A DNA stretch of 64,000 nucleotides, from the NCBI GenBank assembly GCA_006538405.1, contig BJKQ01000001.1:558001-622000 (forward strand). Reading direction: 5' to 3'. Below are positions 35,056 to 46,928 of this stretch, piece after piece; position 1 is the stretch's first letter, and the number at the start of each line of letters is the position of its first letter. The position numbers were made by a program, and so were the translations under genes. Origin of the DNA: Hansfordia pulvinata. Taxonomy: Eukaryota; Ascomycota; Sordariomycetes; Xylariales. The notes beneath the pieces are model-generated. The model did no database searches. It was not told the DNA's origin and saw only the letters and a program-made list of their open reading frames with translations.

Positions 35056-36506
35056 ATGTCATTCCCCGCGGATCCCCAAGTCTGGGAGGTGTTTGGCGAT
35101 CCTCCTCCCGGCATTGACCTAGGCGAAGACCCGAGGGGCTACAACGTTGTGACGTCGATACTGTTCCTCGTCATCGCATATCTCGCCGTCATCCTACGCT
35201 TCACCGCGAGGAAGATTCAGAACCACCAGCTCATGGCGGACGATTACATACTCCTCATATCACTGGTGAGTATGGACATTTTCGGACTTCGATAAAGGGG
35301 GGCTGCCCACGAGCTTCTCACTAACAAGTCGCCAAAGGCGTTTGCTACCGCCATCGTCGGCATTTCGCTGTCGTGTGAGTCCCACCCGGCACTTCTGCCA
35401 CACGCTCTGGCCACGACGAAGCTCGACTTACAGTGTCAGTGCTCACGTATGGGAATGGACTGCACATGTGGCGGCTATCCGCCAACGACACGGTCATGTC
35501 TCGCAAGGTAGAAGAGCCGCATGCCCCGCAGCAAAGCTCCCTCTCTCGGGTTTGTCATGTCACGAGGTCCTTCTTGACTAACGCGGATCGGACGCGCCGC
35601 ACAGTTGACATTCCCCTACGTTATGGTCTGGATCGCCGCCGTGTCGCTCACCAAGACATCCATCCTGTTGCTCTACCGCCGTCTGTTCTCGACAGCGGAG
35701 CGGTGGTTCTTTGTCTGCATATATGTGCTCGGGGCCATGCTGTGCATCCTCCCGACTGTCATCACCATAATTATGCTTTCAAGCTATCGGCCGCTCTCGA
35801 CCTACTGGGAAGTATTCGACCGACCGGCCGTGAGGCTCATGGACACTGGCGAGTTGACGCTGGGAATGGTATCCGCCAACGTGGCCCTGGACATCGCGGT
35901 GTTGATCCTACCGGTCCCGCAGATTCTGAAGCTGAAGCTATCGCCTCGCAAGCGACTGGGCGTTGTCGGCCTCATGTTGTTGGGGAGTTTGTGAGTATCC
36001 CCGGCGGCGACCCTTGTCTGCCTGCCGACCAACGTACTGACCCAGATCTCATCTGGAAAAGCGTCTGTGTCATAGGAATCATGCACATATACTATCTCTC
36101 GAGCCCCGCCAACAATCAAGACCCCGATGACAGCTGGTTCAGGGGCAAGGTGTTTCTCTGGTCTGCCATGGAGCCCTCGGTGGGCATTCTCTCGGCATGT
36201 CTGCCGCATATGCGACCAGTGTATTTTGCCATTCGCGACCGGATGTTTCCCAATAGTGACGGTACCAGAGGGCGCCGGATAGGCAATGGATTGAAGTGGG
36301 AGCGGCGTGGCTACGGGCCGTTCCCGACGCTCTCACGTGGCTCGGGAGGCAACACATCGGCCAGGAGTCACGGCGACGAGGATGACTTGGATAAAATTCG
36401 GCTCACTAATGTCGTGATAGGAGGCACGTCTAATGAAAGCGTCCACGGCGATGGCATCATAGTCCGGTCTGAAGTGCGGCAGTCATACTCCAATATGTGC
36501 CGATGA
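35056..36506 (+). CDS. PTH11-like seven-helix receptor (fungal rhodopsin domain)
   Basis: Integral membrane protein of the fungus-specific PTH11/rhodopsin-domain family, proposed G-protein-coupled receptors for surface or nutrient sensing; the ligand is unknown. Exons 35,056-35,265, 35,338-35,374, 35,434-35,507, 35,605-35,990 and 36,062-36,506 give about 383 residues. All introns are GT-AG; the end of intron 2 could be 6 bases later. Family features are an early helix SILFLVIAYLAVILRFTAR, the charged LMADDYILL, YGNGLHMW, then TFPYVMVWIAAVSLTKTSILLLYRRLF, and VALDIAVLILPVPQILKLKL before helix six. The tail of about 100 residues is polar and cytosolic. No CFEM domain is present at the N terminus. 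Confidence 0.85.
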
Positions 36507-37065
36507 AGGAGAGACCGCGCGGGCTTTGCCATGCTAGCAAATCACCCTTATACGAACTATTCAGTGTACAATCCTTCTGATTTCTGACGAACAAAGTTGT
36601 TTCGTGGTTGAAGTATTTCCTGCTACGCCGGAGATTTATGGCCCCTCGAATGTTTGTGGCGGCTCTACATATGATGCGCAAAGACCACCACACACTCTCC
36701 CTCTCATCACGAATACAACACTTTCAGAATGTAATTGAATCTGTTGATGCTTCTCGGTGCGGAGAAGTTTCACGATGCCGGGCACTGTGGCAAGGAGATG
36801 AACCCGGAGTCTGCCACAGACAGTTGCCAACGCAGCGAGCTCCAAGATCCGATCACAGATTATCCCAGGGAAGCCCCAATGAACAAAGGCAGGCTCGCCC
36901 AGTAAGTCCTGCTCCAAAACACGGATAAAGCACTCGGCTCCTAGCACCACGATACAGAGCTCAGCGAGCGTCCGCTGGGGACCTGTTGACCTCCGGAACG
37001 CCTCGTCTTCAAGGGGTGCGTCCGCTACTCGAGAGCCAAGAAGTGATTGTGACGATTGAGTCGCA
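36507..37065. other. Convergent 3' region, receptor/dioxygenase
   Basis: About 560 bp between two convergent stop codons. Short ORFs here are fragments in the wrong frame of the dioxygenase 3' exons. Nothing else was recognised. Confidence 0.55.
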
Positions 37066-38303
37066 TCAATCCAAGAACCCCGGGGGCACATCCGGGCCTG
37101 TAATGATATCAGAGACTGGAAGCGGGAGGAACACAAATCATCGAGCTCACCCCATACGTGCAAGCCATCGGACGCTGCTTTGGAGCGATGGACAGGCTCT
37201 GTGTCATCAACCAGATCGCCATCGACGTAATGTTCCAAAATGAAGCCAGATGGGTCATTCCTTTGTCATGGGTCAGTCTGAGTACTCGCCAATGCCGCAG
37301 GCGCGACTCACCAGTAGTCGAAGATCTGGCTGCCTAGCACATGACGGCCTACCCCCCAGCAGTTCTCGTAGCCGTGCTCCCTCAGCCAGTCGTGACCGAG
37401 AACCTGGGCATCAAAGTCGTACGTCTCGAACGAGGCGTGATGGACGTGGTATTTCGGGCCTTGGTAGAAGAAGAAGCAGTGGTGATCTACTTCCTGCTTG
37501 CCTCGGTCGAGTCTCCAGAAAACCGTCATGTCCATGCCTTCGTCATTGTGAACGATCTGAAGAGGAGATCAGATTAAGAGGGGCGCGGGTTGTTGGGCGC
37601 TTAGTGCGGGCATGCTTACGTCGCTGGGGATGAAGTTGAACCGCGAGCGGTAGAACTCGAACGTTTTGGCAAAGTCTGTAGTGCAAAGGCCGAAGTGACC
37701 GAGCTTGTAGACCGGGGCTGGGCCCTTTTTAAAGCGCTGTTTCTTATTGACGGGCCGGTTTTTCTCGAGTGGCTGTCACGGGCAGGTCAGCACGCAAGAC
37801 TCCAGGAGAAGCAGGCATCATGGCCAGGAACGGACGTCAAAGGCAGGGCGGGCACCTACGTAGTTGACGGGTCCACGCGGCAGGTCAACGTGTGCGTTGT
37901 GTGACTTGGTCTGACCGTGGACCAGGTGAAAAGGAAACCCGTCGACGGGGTCGTAGAAGGTGACGCACTTGCCGCCGCCGGGCGCATCGTGCAGCTCGTA
38001 GATCTGGGTGGCTTGCGGCAACGAGTCTGAGGCGTATCGTAAGTCGTCCTCGGACTCAACCTCGAAGGCAACGCCGCCGAACTCATCGGCGTCGGCGCGC
38101 TGTGCGCAGATTATCCAGGGCTCCGAGCCATAGCCGCGGAAGTAGATCTTGTCATTGTGGTCGGAGTCGATCTCGGCGGGGAGCAGTCCAAAGTCGTTGA
38201 GGAACTTGATCTGCTCTTCGAATTTTCGATACTTGTAGTAGGCGTGAAGGGGGCGGGTCAGCTTGACCTTGCGGACAGCGTCGATAGCTGCGCCGGAAGC
38301 CAT
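37066..38303 (-). CDS. Extradiol ring-cleavage dioxygenase (VOC superfamily)
   Basis: Glyoxalase/extradiol-type Fe(II) dioxygenase that would open a catechol-like ring; the substrate is unknown. Exons, from the start, are 38,303-37,860, 37,772-37,620, 37,556-37,312, 37,260-37,151 and 37,097-37,066, making 327 residues. Introns are 51-87 bp with consensus ends. Two VOC repeats are visible: residues ~14-145 (ending FPFHLVHGQT) and ~165-300. The second carries the metal triad His174 (LGHFGLC), His239 (VHHASFE) and Glu290 (ILEHYVDG). The product ends HVWGPDVPPGFLD, a usual C terminus for this family. The catabolic partner genes expected for an aromatic pathway are not adjacent. Confidence 0.87.
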
Positions 38304-39736
38304 TTTGAGACGGCAAGGACAATAGGATACTGCGGTGGCCGACAGGGTCAGACTGGGACAGCGAGATGGGACAAGTTGTTGGTTGATTCAAGACCTGCAG
38401 ACTGAGGCGTTAGAGGTGGGATGCGTCTCCCGCATTAACTGTTGGTCTATGCCCACCTTACGACGAAAGAAGCCAGAAGATGCTGAAAGGGCCGACTGGT
38501 GCAAGGGGAAGGTGAGACCACATGCAACATGGGCACGCTGCTCCCTTATACATCTTTCAGCCATGCAGGCCCTCTACATACATGTAACCTACATGCAGGT
38601 AAGGTAGGCATGTATCAAATGCGGTTTGAGGGCATTCGAGGTTCTCCATCAAAAATTTGTATTCCCGGGTACCGTCTCACGTCAAGTCAAGTTCCGTCTA
38701 CCTTGTGCCGGCACCTGCGCCGAGCCGGGCGTAGGTATGGCTGCGACGCGACCTTCCAACCCTCCCTTTTCCGGGCTATAGAAGGACTAGGTATGTAGAG
38801 CTTCCCCGTGCATGTCCACTGGCGGTCTGACGATACTGTGTACACCCTACCTTGGGAAAGGACCCAGGTCACCTGGAGAGCTCTCGTGGCGGAACGCGAG
38901 ATGGCGAAGTCCGCGAGCACGGCCAGGATTCCCCAGCTTCCCAAACCCTGGTGATGCGGTCTGACATCGGCGATTGCAATGGAGTCGTGATGTGCAAAAG
39001 CTGACAGAGCAAAGTAGGCTGGTCGAAACTCGCGGCAATTCCTTTCAACCTGTATTGCTTGCGACGTAGGTATCCATCCAGAGGCCATCCGCGTTCTTGA
39101 AGAGGAGACATCGGGTGTATCAGGTCGGGTGAAGGGGAGATCTTATCTTACCTCTCCTTCGCTCATCCGACCCCACCAAACCTCGTACAATGTATCCATA
39201 ATCACCAGAGATCCGGATGGTGTCAAAATTCCGCTGAATACTCCGTATACGAAAAAGTTCAAGTCAAGTGACCATGGAAGTGTCCAAGTCGAAAAGCCGC
39301 TGTTGCCCCACCATCGACACTTGAATCGGGACTGCCCCGCAGTCGCACCTCAGGTACCACCAAGTCGATGGATACGAGTACCAGGGCCGTCGCGGGGCAG
39401 CCACATCCATTGGATGGGCCAGACTCGGGCAGGTCGGGCAGGTAGGTACTTCGTGGGAGGAGGTACCCGGCAGAAGTGTCGGCCAAGCGTCCTGGAAGCA
39501 CCTGCAATGACGTCGCGTACCTCGGAGAGGTGGAAAATCACAGGGCGGTGCACATCGTGGCATCCATCTCTCGTCTCACCATCCTTACGAAGCGTCGCCC
39601 TCCGCCCCAAACCACTACCACACCCAGAGACGTCGGAGCATCCGCCCATCGCTGCACTGACCATCTACTCCGCACAAGAGACGAAGAGACAGAGGAGCGC
39701 ACGAGCAGCAGAGGTCCGCACAAGCCGACCCTCAAA
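38304..39736. other. Divergent intergenic region, dioxygenase/MDP-1
   Basis: About 1.4 kb shared upstream of two genes. Several GTAGGTA/GGTACC-type words occur (38,590-38,800 and 39,350-39,475). ORFs reading through it on both strands lack any family signature and are judged accidental. Confidence 0.55.
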
Positions 39737-40461
39737 ATGCCCAGCATGCCGGGAATGGGCCGCAAGCTGGCCAAGCAGACCACCGCCTCCTCGACCGGCA
39801 CCGCCTCATCCCTCTCGCCCGGCACTCCGACCACCCCCGTCCCCAAGATCATCCAAGACGGTCTACCCCTCCCCAGGCCATCGTCTTCGACCTCGACTAC
39901 ACCCTGTGGCCCTTCTGGGTCGACACCCACGTCTGCGGCCAGCTCAAGCCCAATGCCACCCACTCGGCCTGCTTCGACAAGGTTGGCGAGTCCTTCGCCT
40001 TCTACCCAGACGTTCCCTCCGTACTGCTCGCCCTCACCGGCATCGCCAACATCAAAGTCGCCGTCGCTAGCCGCACCTGCGCACCCGACCTAGCCCGCGA
40101 GCTGCTGCGCCAGCTGCACGTGCCTCCGGCCGCCCAGCTACTGCCCGAGGATGCCGCCGCCCAGGTCCTCGCCAGCTCGGGCTCCCGCAAGGACAAGCCT
40201 AAAAAGTCTATCGACCTGTTTGACGGCGGCCTCGAGATTTACCCCAGCTCCAAGATCCGCCACTTCGAGGCCCTCTCCAAGAAGACGGGCATTCCCTGCT
40301 CCGATATGCTCTTCTTCGACGACGAGAGCCGCAACCGTGACACCGAATCCCTCGGCGTCACCATGTATCTTGTACGTGATGGCGTCACCTGGAGCGAGGT
40401 TGCCGAGGGCATCAAGGAGTGGAGGCGGCGACGCGGCATTCGGGAGGAGATGCCCATTTGA
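39737..40461 (+). CDS. Magnesium-dependent phosphatase 1 (HAD superfamily)
   Basis: Acid phosphatase of the MDP-1 family, thought to act on phosphotyrosine and on sugar phosphates from protein glycation repair. HAD motif I reads FDLDYTLWPFW, with both nucleophile and acid/base Asp. Motif II is VAVASRT. The motif III region is KKSIDLFDGGLEIYP with the conserved Lys nearby. Motif IV is MLFFDDESRN. The start at 39,737 (MPSMPGMGRK) gives a Ser/Thr/Pro-rich leader of about 45 residues, but it is out of frame with the domain. One more C in the C4 run at 39,871-39,874 joins GLPLP to QAIVFDLDYT. Total length would be about 241 residues, slightly longer than the animal protein. No intron was seen. Confidence 0.83.
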
Positions 40462-40463
40462 AG

Positions 40464-41089
40464 GAGCCTCGATTGCTAGCTCTCGCGTATTTGCTTGTTC
40501 AATATCCATAGAGGCCAAGCGTAGAGGCTTAAGATGTTTCCTGGACCAGTGGGAGTCTGGAGTTTACGCCCCTTGTGCGGTCTGCGCGTCGCTCATAGAC
40601 AACCATGCACAGGCGAAAAGACTATTCCCGCGGAGATGCATTGGAACACCCACCTGCAATGGACAGTAACACAGCCACCCGGCCGAAGTTCGGGATTTGC
40701 AGATGCACTGCAAATTGACGCATTCACGACGAGAAGGGCCTCCGCCTCTTCCTTCTCTGAGATGGGGCCGAAGGTAGCCATCCATGGTTCGACTCACGGG
40801 CTGGGCCGAGATCGGCACGGCACTCTGACACATGATCGACAGCATATAACAGTCGGCACTGGTACAAATAAAGCCGACTACACTGCGACGCAACCTCGAG
40901 AGCACCACTCGCAGGATAGGGGATCAGTGGATCACTTGTCAGCCAAGTTCGACACACATTGGGCCCGCCACACTCGCAACAAATACTGCCACCAAGCGTG
41001 ATCTCGGATTTCCCAAACCACGCCTCAACAGCCACCTTCCGCACGCCAGAATCCCACCAGCTCGGGCCAGATCGGGCACGTTCACTGCC
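40464..41089. other. Intergenic region, MDP-1/O-methyltransferase
   Basis: 3' flank of MDP-1 and 5' region of the next gene. No coding or repeat structure was recognised. Confidence 0.5.
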
Positions 41090-41926
41090 ATGGCGCCGCC
41101 CACCACCATCACCACTCCCGGCCCCAGCTTGGCCATCAGGGCCCCAGACCGCGTTCGCGAGGTACTCGAAGACTTACATGCACAAGCACTCCAGGAGTCG
41201 GACAACTTTGTGAGCACCGACTGCGACAGCCCCGAGCAGCTGAAGACCGTCACCGCCAGCCGCTTCGTCGCGCTTGAGCCCGATAAGTGCGCCCTGGTGT
41301 ACACGCTGCTGAGGGGCGCGGGGCCCAACACGTCGTCGAAGCCGGCACCAGCTTCGGCGTCAGCACCATCTATCTCGCTCTGGCGGCCGGGCAGAACGCC
41401 AAGCAGGCAGGGGCGGCAGCAGCATCAGCAGCGGCAACATCCGCAGCCAAGGTGATAGCGACGGAGCACGAGCCGGCCAAGGCGGCGCGGGCCCGGGACC
41501 ACTGGCGGCGCTGCGGGGCCGACGTGGAGCCGTGGATCGACCTGCGAGAAGGCGACCTGCGCGAGACGCTGGCGCGCGACCTGCCCGAGCAGATCGACTT
41601 TCTCCTCCTCGATAGTAAGTGATTGCGCCTCCATCTGTGCGGCGATGAGACTCGTAGCTCGTAGCATGACTTCGCTCGCAAGAAGGAAGAAGGCTGACCC
41701 AGGGTACACGCATGCAGTCTGGACGGCCATGGCGCTGCCTGCGCTGAAGCTGGTGGAGGGGCGCTTCAAGAAGGGATCGATGATTGTGGCCGACAACATC
41801 GAGGCTGCGCGCGAGGGCTACGGCGACCTGCTGGCGCACCTGCACGAGCCGCGGAACGGGTACCAGAACACCGTGCTCCCGTACGGCGGGGGCTTGCTGC
41901 TCAGTGTCTACGTTGGCGACGAATGA
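41090..41926 (+). CDS. SAM-dependent class I methyltransferase
   Basis: Small-molecule methyltransferase of the O-methyltransferase/Methyltransf_24 type; the acceptor is unknown. The SAM-binding motif I is HVVEAGTSFGVSTIYLALA, the acidic motif II region is VIATEHEP, and the motif near the intron is IDFLLLD. An intron at 41,615-41,717 (GTAAGT...CATGCAG) joins LLLD to WTAMALPALKLVEGRF. After it come the MIVADNI strand and a C terminus ending LLLSVYVGDE. The N-terminal frame (to TLLRGAG) and the motif I frame differ by one. An added base in the GGGG or CCC run at 41,320-41,326 restores about 244 residues. The central insert is Ala-rich (AAAASAAATSAA). Confidence 0.78.
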
Positions 41927-43059
41927 GGCGGGAGGCTCCGTCGCGAACCTGGTGCCAAGGGCTCGCTGCTTTGTGGCTCTGGCTCTGAGTGATGTAGAAA
42001 CCACTGCGCATATATTTCCACCTCAATTGCTGCGGAGACATAGCGTCCCGGCACACAAGCCCGCCTCGACGGCTCTCCAGGTGCCGAAATGATCACCGAC
42101 AGCCTGTATATCTGTGTTGCCTTCAATCTACGAAATCCTTTTCGCAGTTTCGCAACGCGATGCCACTTGGGTGGCGCCGATGAATTGACGCGAGACCGAA
42201 CGCTGGGCGATCCGCTGGCGCAACTGGATCTTGTCCCCAGTAATTGGCATGTGATAGCATCAAAATCACGGCTTTCCCTCCCAACCATCGCCGTCTCGAC
42301 ACGCGATGCCTACCTACTTACCTTATTTAAGCATGCCTGGTTTGTGAGAGCAGCCAATCTGTGGCTGCAAGAGCAAATCAATGTCCAGAAAGGCATCATT
42401 TCTGCCCGCGGGTCGGTCTCTGCTGTTGCTCATCCCTGCCAGTTTGGAACGTGGGATGTCCAGTCAGTCCCTTGTAGCGGAGCATAGCGGAGTGTACTCG
42501 TATTGGGATACGAAGTGTGCACATAGAAACCTGCCATTGACGCGTGAGCCTCCCGTGCCTACCCAGCCTACCCAGACTGTCCCCAAGTTACTGGTGATCG
42601 AACTCTGTTGTTCATGGCGAAAACAACTGGCGCCCAATAACTTGGATCTCCTTATTCATCTTGGGCCAGCCGAGAGCGCCAAGCTGAAGGGAAGTGCGGA
42701 GGCGGAGGATCGTCTGCGGCTAGGCGTGACGCCTTGACTCAGCTAGACCCTGACTGATGAAATCCCATATTTTTTATGATCGATTTATTTTAGCACCGGT
42801 TAGGCAACTAATACCTACTCGTACGTACGCGCACGCACGCGGAGTACCCTTCTTCGGCCCGCGCGCCGGCGGCAGGCAATCTGACCCAGTTCCACCACAC
42901 CGCCCCGCGACCCAGCCGTTTACTCCGTACGAGTCCGACCACTGGAACATCTCCGCCATCAACCGATCGCCCCTCGTTGATCACCACTGTCGCCATCGCC
43001 GTCGCCGTCGACGCCCCTCCCTCCCTTTCCTCCCGCCCCCCTTCGTCCCAGTCGCAGCG
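41927..43059. other. Intergenic region, methyltransferase/Sec14-like
   Basis: About 1.1 kb. The right end has a CG-alternating patch (TACGTACGCGCACGCACGCGG, 42,822-42,842) and a long pyrimidine-rich leader before the Sec14-like start. No gene was seen. Confidence 0.55.
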
Positions 43060-44641
43060 ATGGGATCCATTCAGAGGCTGCCGTCCGCCGGCGCCGTCGA
43101 GCACGGCTACCCCGAAGGCCACTACGCCAACCTGACCGACAAGGAGGAGCAGGCCCTCAGCGACTTCAAGGCCTATATCGAGGAAAAGGGTCTGTACAAG
43201 CCCGGCCCGCCCGCCTCTCACGACGACCCCACGTTACTGTGCGCTCTCCCTCCCTCTGCCAGCCTGACTGGCGCCGACCCCAACGTCTCTCTGTCTGCCC
43301 TCACTTTGGCTTACCTCCCCTGATTCGCAGTCGCTACCTGAGGGCCCGCAAATGGGTCGTCGAGGATGCCTACGGCCAGTTCAGCGAGACGGAGAAGTTC
43401 CGCAAGGCCAATGAGATCGACGTCCTTTACAACACGTGTGACATTGACTCGTACGAGGCCTCGAGAAAGCTGGTGGGCGCCCTCCCCTTGCTCTCTCCAT
43501 TCAATCGTCGTGTGCCGGCCTGCTCACCTCCGTCTTTTCCGCTCTTCAGTACCCTCGGTATACGGGTCGACGCGATCAAAGGTATTTTCAGCCCTCTTCT
43601 CCTCCGCCCACGCGCACGCCGATGCGCCGGGTGCGTCCCTCCTTCCGCTTCATGCTGACCCGGTTCGCAGGGGCATCCCCATCTACGTCTACCAGATCAA
43701 GCATCTCGACTCGAGCGCTGTCGCCGCCTATGAAAAATCCACCTCCACCACCTACAGCAAGGCCAAGACGGACGGCAAGACGCCCGCCAAGCTGCTTCGT
43801 CTATTCGCCCTCTATGAGAACTTGACTCGCTTCGTCCAGCCCCTTTGCACCGAGTGCACCGACCGCGACCACGCCAAGGTCCCAATCACCCTGAGCACAA
43901 ACATTGTCGACATTTCCGGCGTCTCGCTCCGCATGTTCTGGAACCTCAAGGCACACATGCAGGTGGCAAGTGAGCTGGCCACCTCGCACTACCCCGAGAC
44001 CCTCGACCGTGCGTTCTGACCCCATATTCCTGTATGACACGGCTGTATGACACGGCTTGAGAACTGACCGCTCCCCTCCGCACATAGGCATATTCATCGT
44101 GGGCGCTCCCGCCTTCTTCTCCACTGTCTGGGCTTGGATCAAGCGCTGGTTCGACCCCGTAACGGTCTCCAAGATCTTCATTCTCGGTCCTGCCGACGTT
44201 ATCCCTGTTTTGTCCAAGTTCATGGATCTGAAGGACATTCCCAAGGTCTACGGCGGCGAGCTTGACTGGACGTTCTTCGAGGAGCCGGCTTGGGACGACG
44301 AGATCCTCAAGATCTGCCAGTGGCGCAACGGCCACACCACCTTCCCCCTCGGGCCCCTGTACTGGCGGCCGACGGCCGACGGGAAGCAGCTCGAGTGCGT
44401 CGCGGTCGGTTCCAAGGGCGACACCCCGCGGGACGAGATTGTCTGTGTGATTGATAAGGCCTTCCCTCCCAAGACCCCTGAGGAGCTGGCTGCCGAGGAG
44501 GCCGCAAAGGGAACCGCGGATGCCAAGAAGGATGCAGAGGGTGAGGAGACCAAGCCCGTCAACGGAGCCGAGGCGGCGACTGCCGACGCCCCTGCTGAAG
44601 GGCTTGCCAAGCTGTCCGTCAATGACGATGATGTAGATTAG
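43060..44641 (+). CDS. Sec14-like CRAL-TRIO lipid-transfer protein
   Basis: Probably exchanges phosphatidylinositol and another lipid at Golgi or endosomal membranes. Exons 43,060-43,238, 43,331-43,472, 43,550-43,581, 43,671-44,008 and 44,088-44,641 encode about 414 residues; exon 3 is only 32 bp. The N-terminal helical domain ends TLLRYLRARKWVVEDAYGQF. The CRAL-TRIO domain shows GIPIYVYQIKHLD, STNIVDISGVSLRMFWNLK, YPETLDRIFIVGAP, then WFDPVTVSKIFIL and IPKVYGGELDW. The tail of ~65 residues is Ala/Glu/Lys-rich and probably disordered. Homology is clear. The exact paralogue (Sec14 itself versus an Sfh protein) is not. Confidence 0.9.
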
Positions 44642-45590
44642 TCAGCTCATGACAGCTGCGACGGCACCATGCGCTCATCAGAGTACCGTGCTCGTACATT
44701 TCCCCATGTTCTTAGCCGTGGGTATAGACGTATATAGACGGACTCGGGTGTCCAAAGTCGTGCTGGTAGATGTATCCACTCGGTTGAGGCGCCCTGGCTT
44801 CTCGATATCTTATCTACTCGTAGGTACATGTATGAATTCGCTATCGAGGCCGGTCTACAGGCGAGAATGCCTAGTAGTATCCCATTGTGCTATTCAAGCC
44901 CTCAAGTGTAGCAAGACTTTCAAGCTAAATCAGGCAGGCTTCTGCCTGCCCGGAGGCGTTGGGGCCTTGAGGATATGTCCGCTGATGCCTCGTCGCAGTT
45001 GCGGACCCGTGGCATTGTTGCAGATCAGGATGCCTTGGGTATCTAACTTGTCTGTGGCTCTGGATACCTATCGTGGAATGACGGCTCTGCGTCCCTTCGG
45101 ACTTTGAGATTCCAGCTCCATTGGGCATTATGTGGCGAATTAGAATGGTCGCGCGGGAAGAACAGTCTGACAAAACCCGAACCAGCTCAGTTCAGAGTTT
45201 CCTCAACATCCCCATGGGGTAACAATAAGCACTGGCGCCAGCTCCTCCGGTTGTCCGGCGGTAAGAATAAGCTTTCTTCAGATAGCCACATGCTGTCGTG
45301 GCGGGGGTGCCGCATTCTGCCCCGGGTCCGGATATCCACCGGATGGGCGCTGCTGATTCGACTGCGTCGAGTTTGATGGCGTGCAAGTGTCATACGAGCA
45401 GATTTCCAGGGTATCGATGCTGGGGTAAGCAAGATCTGGCCGGTTTATAAAGCACCGTGGCTGCCTGTGTCCTACGTGCGACCCTTCGTCGATAAGTCCG
45501 GTCAGAGCTGATTACTAGCAACCAGATCCATTCCGTTTGAAATAAAATAGAAATCAAATCAAGACCCCCCTCCCCAGGAACGCACCCAGA
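44642..45590. other. Intergenic region, Sec14-like/monooxygenase
   Basis: About 950 bp with no coding signal. A TATA-like box lies near the right end. Otherwise it is unremarkable. Confidence 0.55.
45444..45451 (+). promoter_or_regulatory. TATA-like box upstream of monooxygenase
   Basis: GGTTTATAAAGC lies about 140 bp before the start codon at 45,591. The distance and sequence fit a core promoter. There is no further proof. Confidence 0.35.
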
Positions 45591-46893
45591 ATGGCTGCTG
45601 CCGAGGTTGCAATCCCATCCAGCCAGCGCTGTGCCCCCAACTCGGTGAACATTCCAATAGCGACATGGCCGACCACGGCTCAGGACAGAAGCGTGGACGC
45701 CAAGAGGGTCTCGCAGCAGATCATCGATTCTCTCAACAGCCTCCTTGCCAAGGAAGAGTATGAGTCGGTAGGCAGCCTGTTCGTTGAGGATGGCTACTGG
45801 CGCGACCACCTGGCCCTGACGTGGGACCTGCGCACTCTGAAGGGACGGCAGAAGATGTGCTCATTTCTCGCCAGCGGCACTTATCTTCGACACATCCAGA
45901 TCGACTACTCCGACTCCGATTATGCGCCTCAGATGAGCAAGCTGAGGGCTGATGGCTCCGTTGAGGGCATCCTGTTCTTCACCGTGGTGACGACTGAGCA
46001 CGGCTCGGGACGCGGCGTCACGCGGCTCGTCGAGGAGGATGGCCAGTGGAAGATCTGGACCATGTTCACCTCCCTCGACGAGCTGAGGGGCCACGAGGAA
46101 AAGCTGGGCCCGAACAGAGACAACGGCGTCCAGCACGGGGCCACGAAGGACAGGAAGAACTGGGCCGAGAGGCGGATGGAAGAGTCGAACTTTGAAAAGA
46201 CAGACCCTGATGTCCTGATCATAGGTAAGTAAGAGACACCGACCCCTAAATCCTCTCCCCCCCCAACCAAAGAAAAGCCACCGCGGCAGCAACGGCCTTC
46301 GTTTTTTTCCTGACAACAACAGGCTGCGGGCAGGCCGGGCTCTCGGTGCACGCGCGGCTCAAGATGCTGGGCGTGCCGACGCTGACGGTCGACACGAACC
46401 ACGAGGTGGGCGACAACTGGCGGCGGCGGTACCACCAGCTGGTGCTGCACGACCCCGTCTGGTACGACCACATGCCGTATGTGCGGTTCCCCGACTTCTG
46501 GCCCGTGTTCACGCCCAAGGACAAGCTGGCCGACTTCCTGCAGTCGTACGCGCGGATGCTCGAGCTGGACGTGTGGAACCGGACCACGCTCGAGAGCAGC
46601 GAGTGGGAAGAGGAGGATAAGGAGGAGGAAAGGGGAGAAGGGGAGAGCGGCGGCGGCGGCGGCGGCGGCGGCGGCCGGTGGACGGTGAGGCTGCGGCGCG
46701 AGCACGGCTACGGCCGCGTCGAGGAGCGCATGCTGCGCCCGAGGCACATTGTCCAGGCGACGGGCCACTCGGGCAAGAAGAACTACCCTTCGTTCAAGGG
46801 GATGGACAGCTTCCGGGGCGACCGGCTGTGCCACTCGTCCGAGTTTGAGGGCGCGCGCAAGGTCGATCCCGAAGAGGGGGAGGAGGACGAGCA

Positions 46894-46928
<35 letters not shown>

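Noticed and set aside
39129..40070. 313-codon plus-strand ORF overlapping MDP-1
   Set aside because: Reads promoter and MDP-1 in the wrong frame; no family resemblance.
31132..41926. Secondary-metabolite or cyanide/aromatic degradation cluster (hydratase, dioxygenase, methyltransferase)
   Set aside because: The enzymes are interspersed with EMC4, a receptor and MDP-1 on mixed strands; no synthase, regulator or transporter ties them together.
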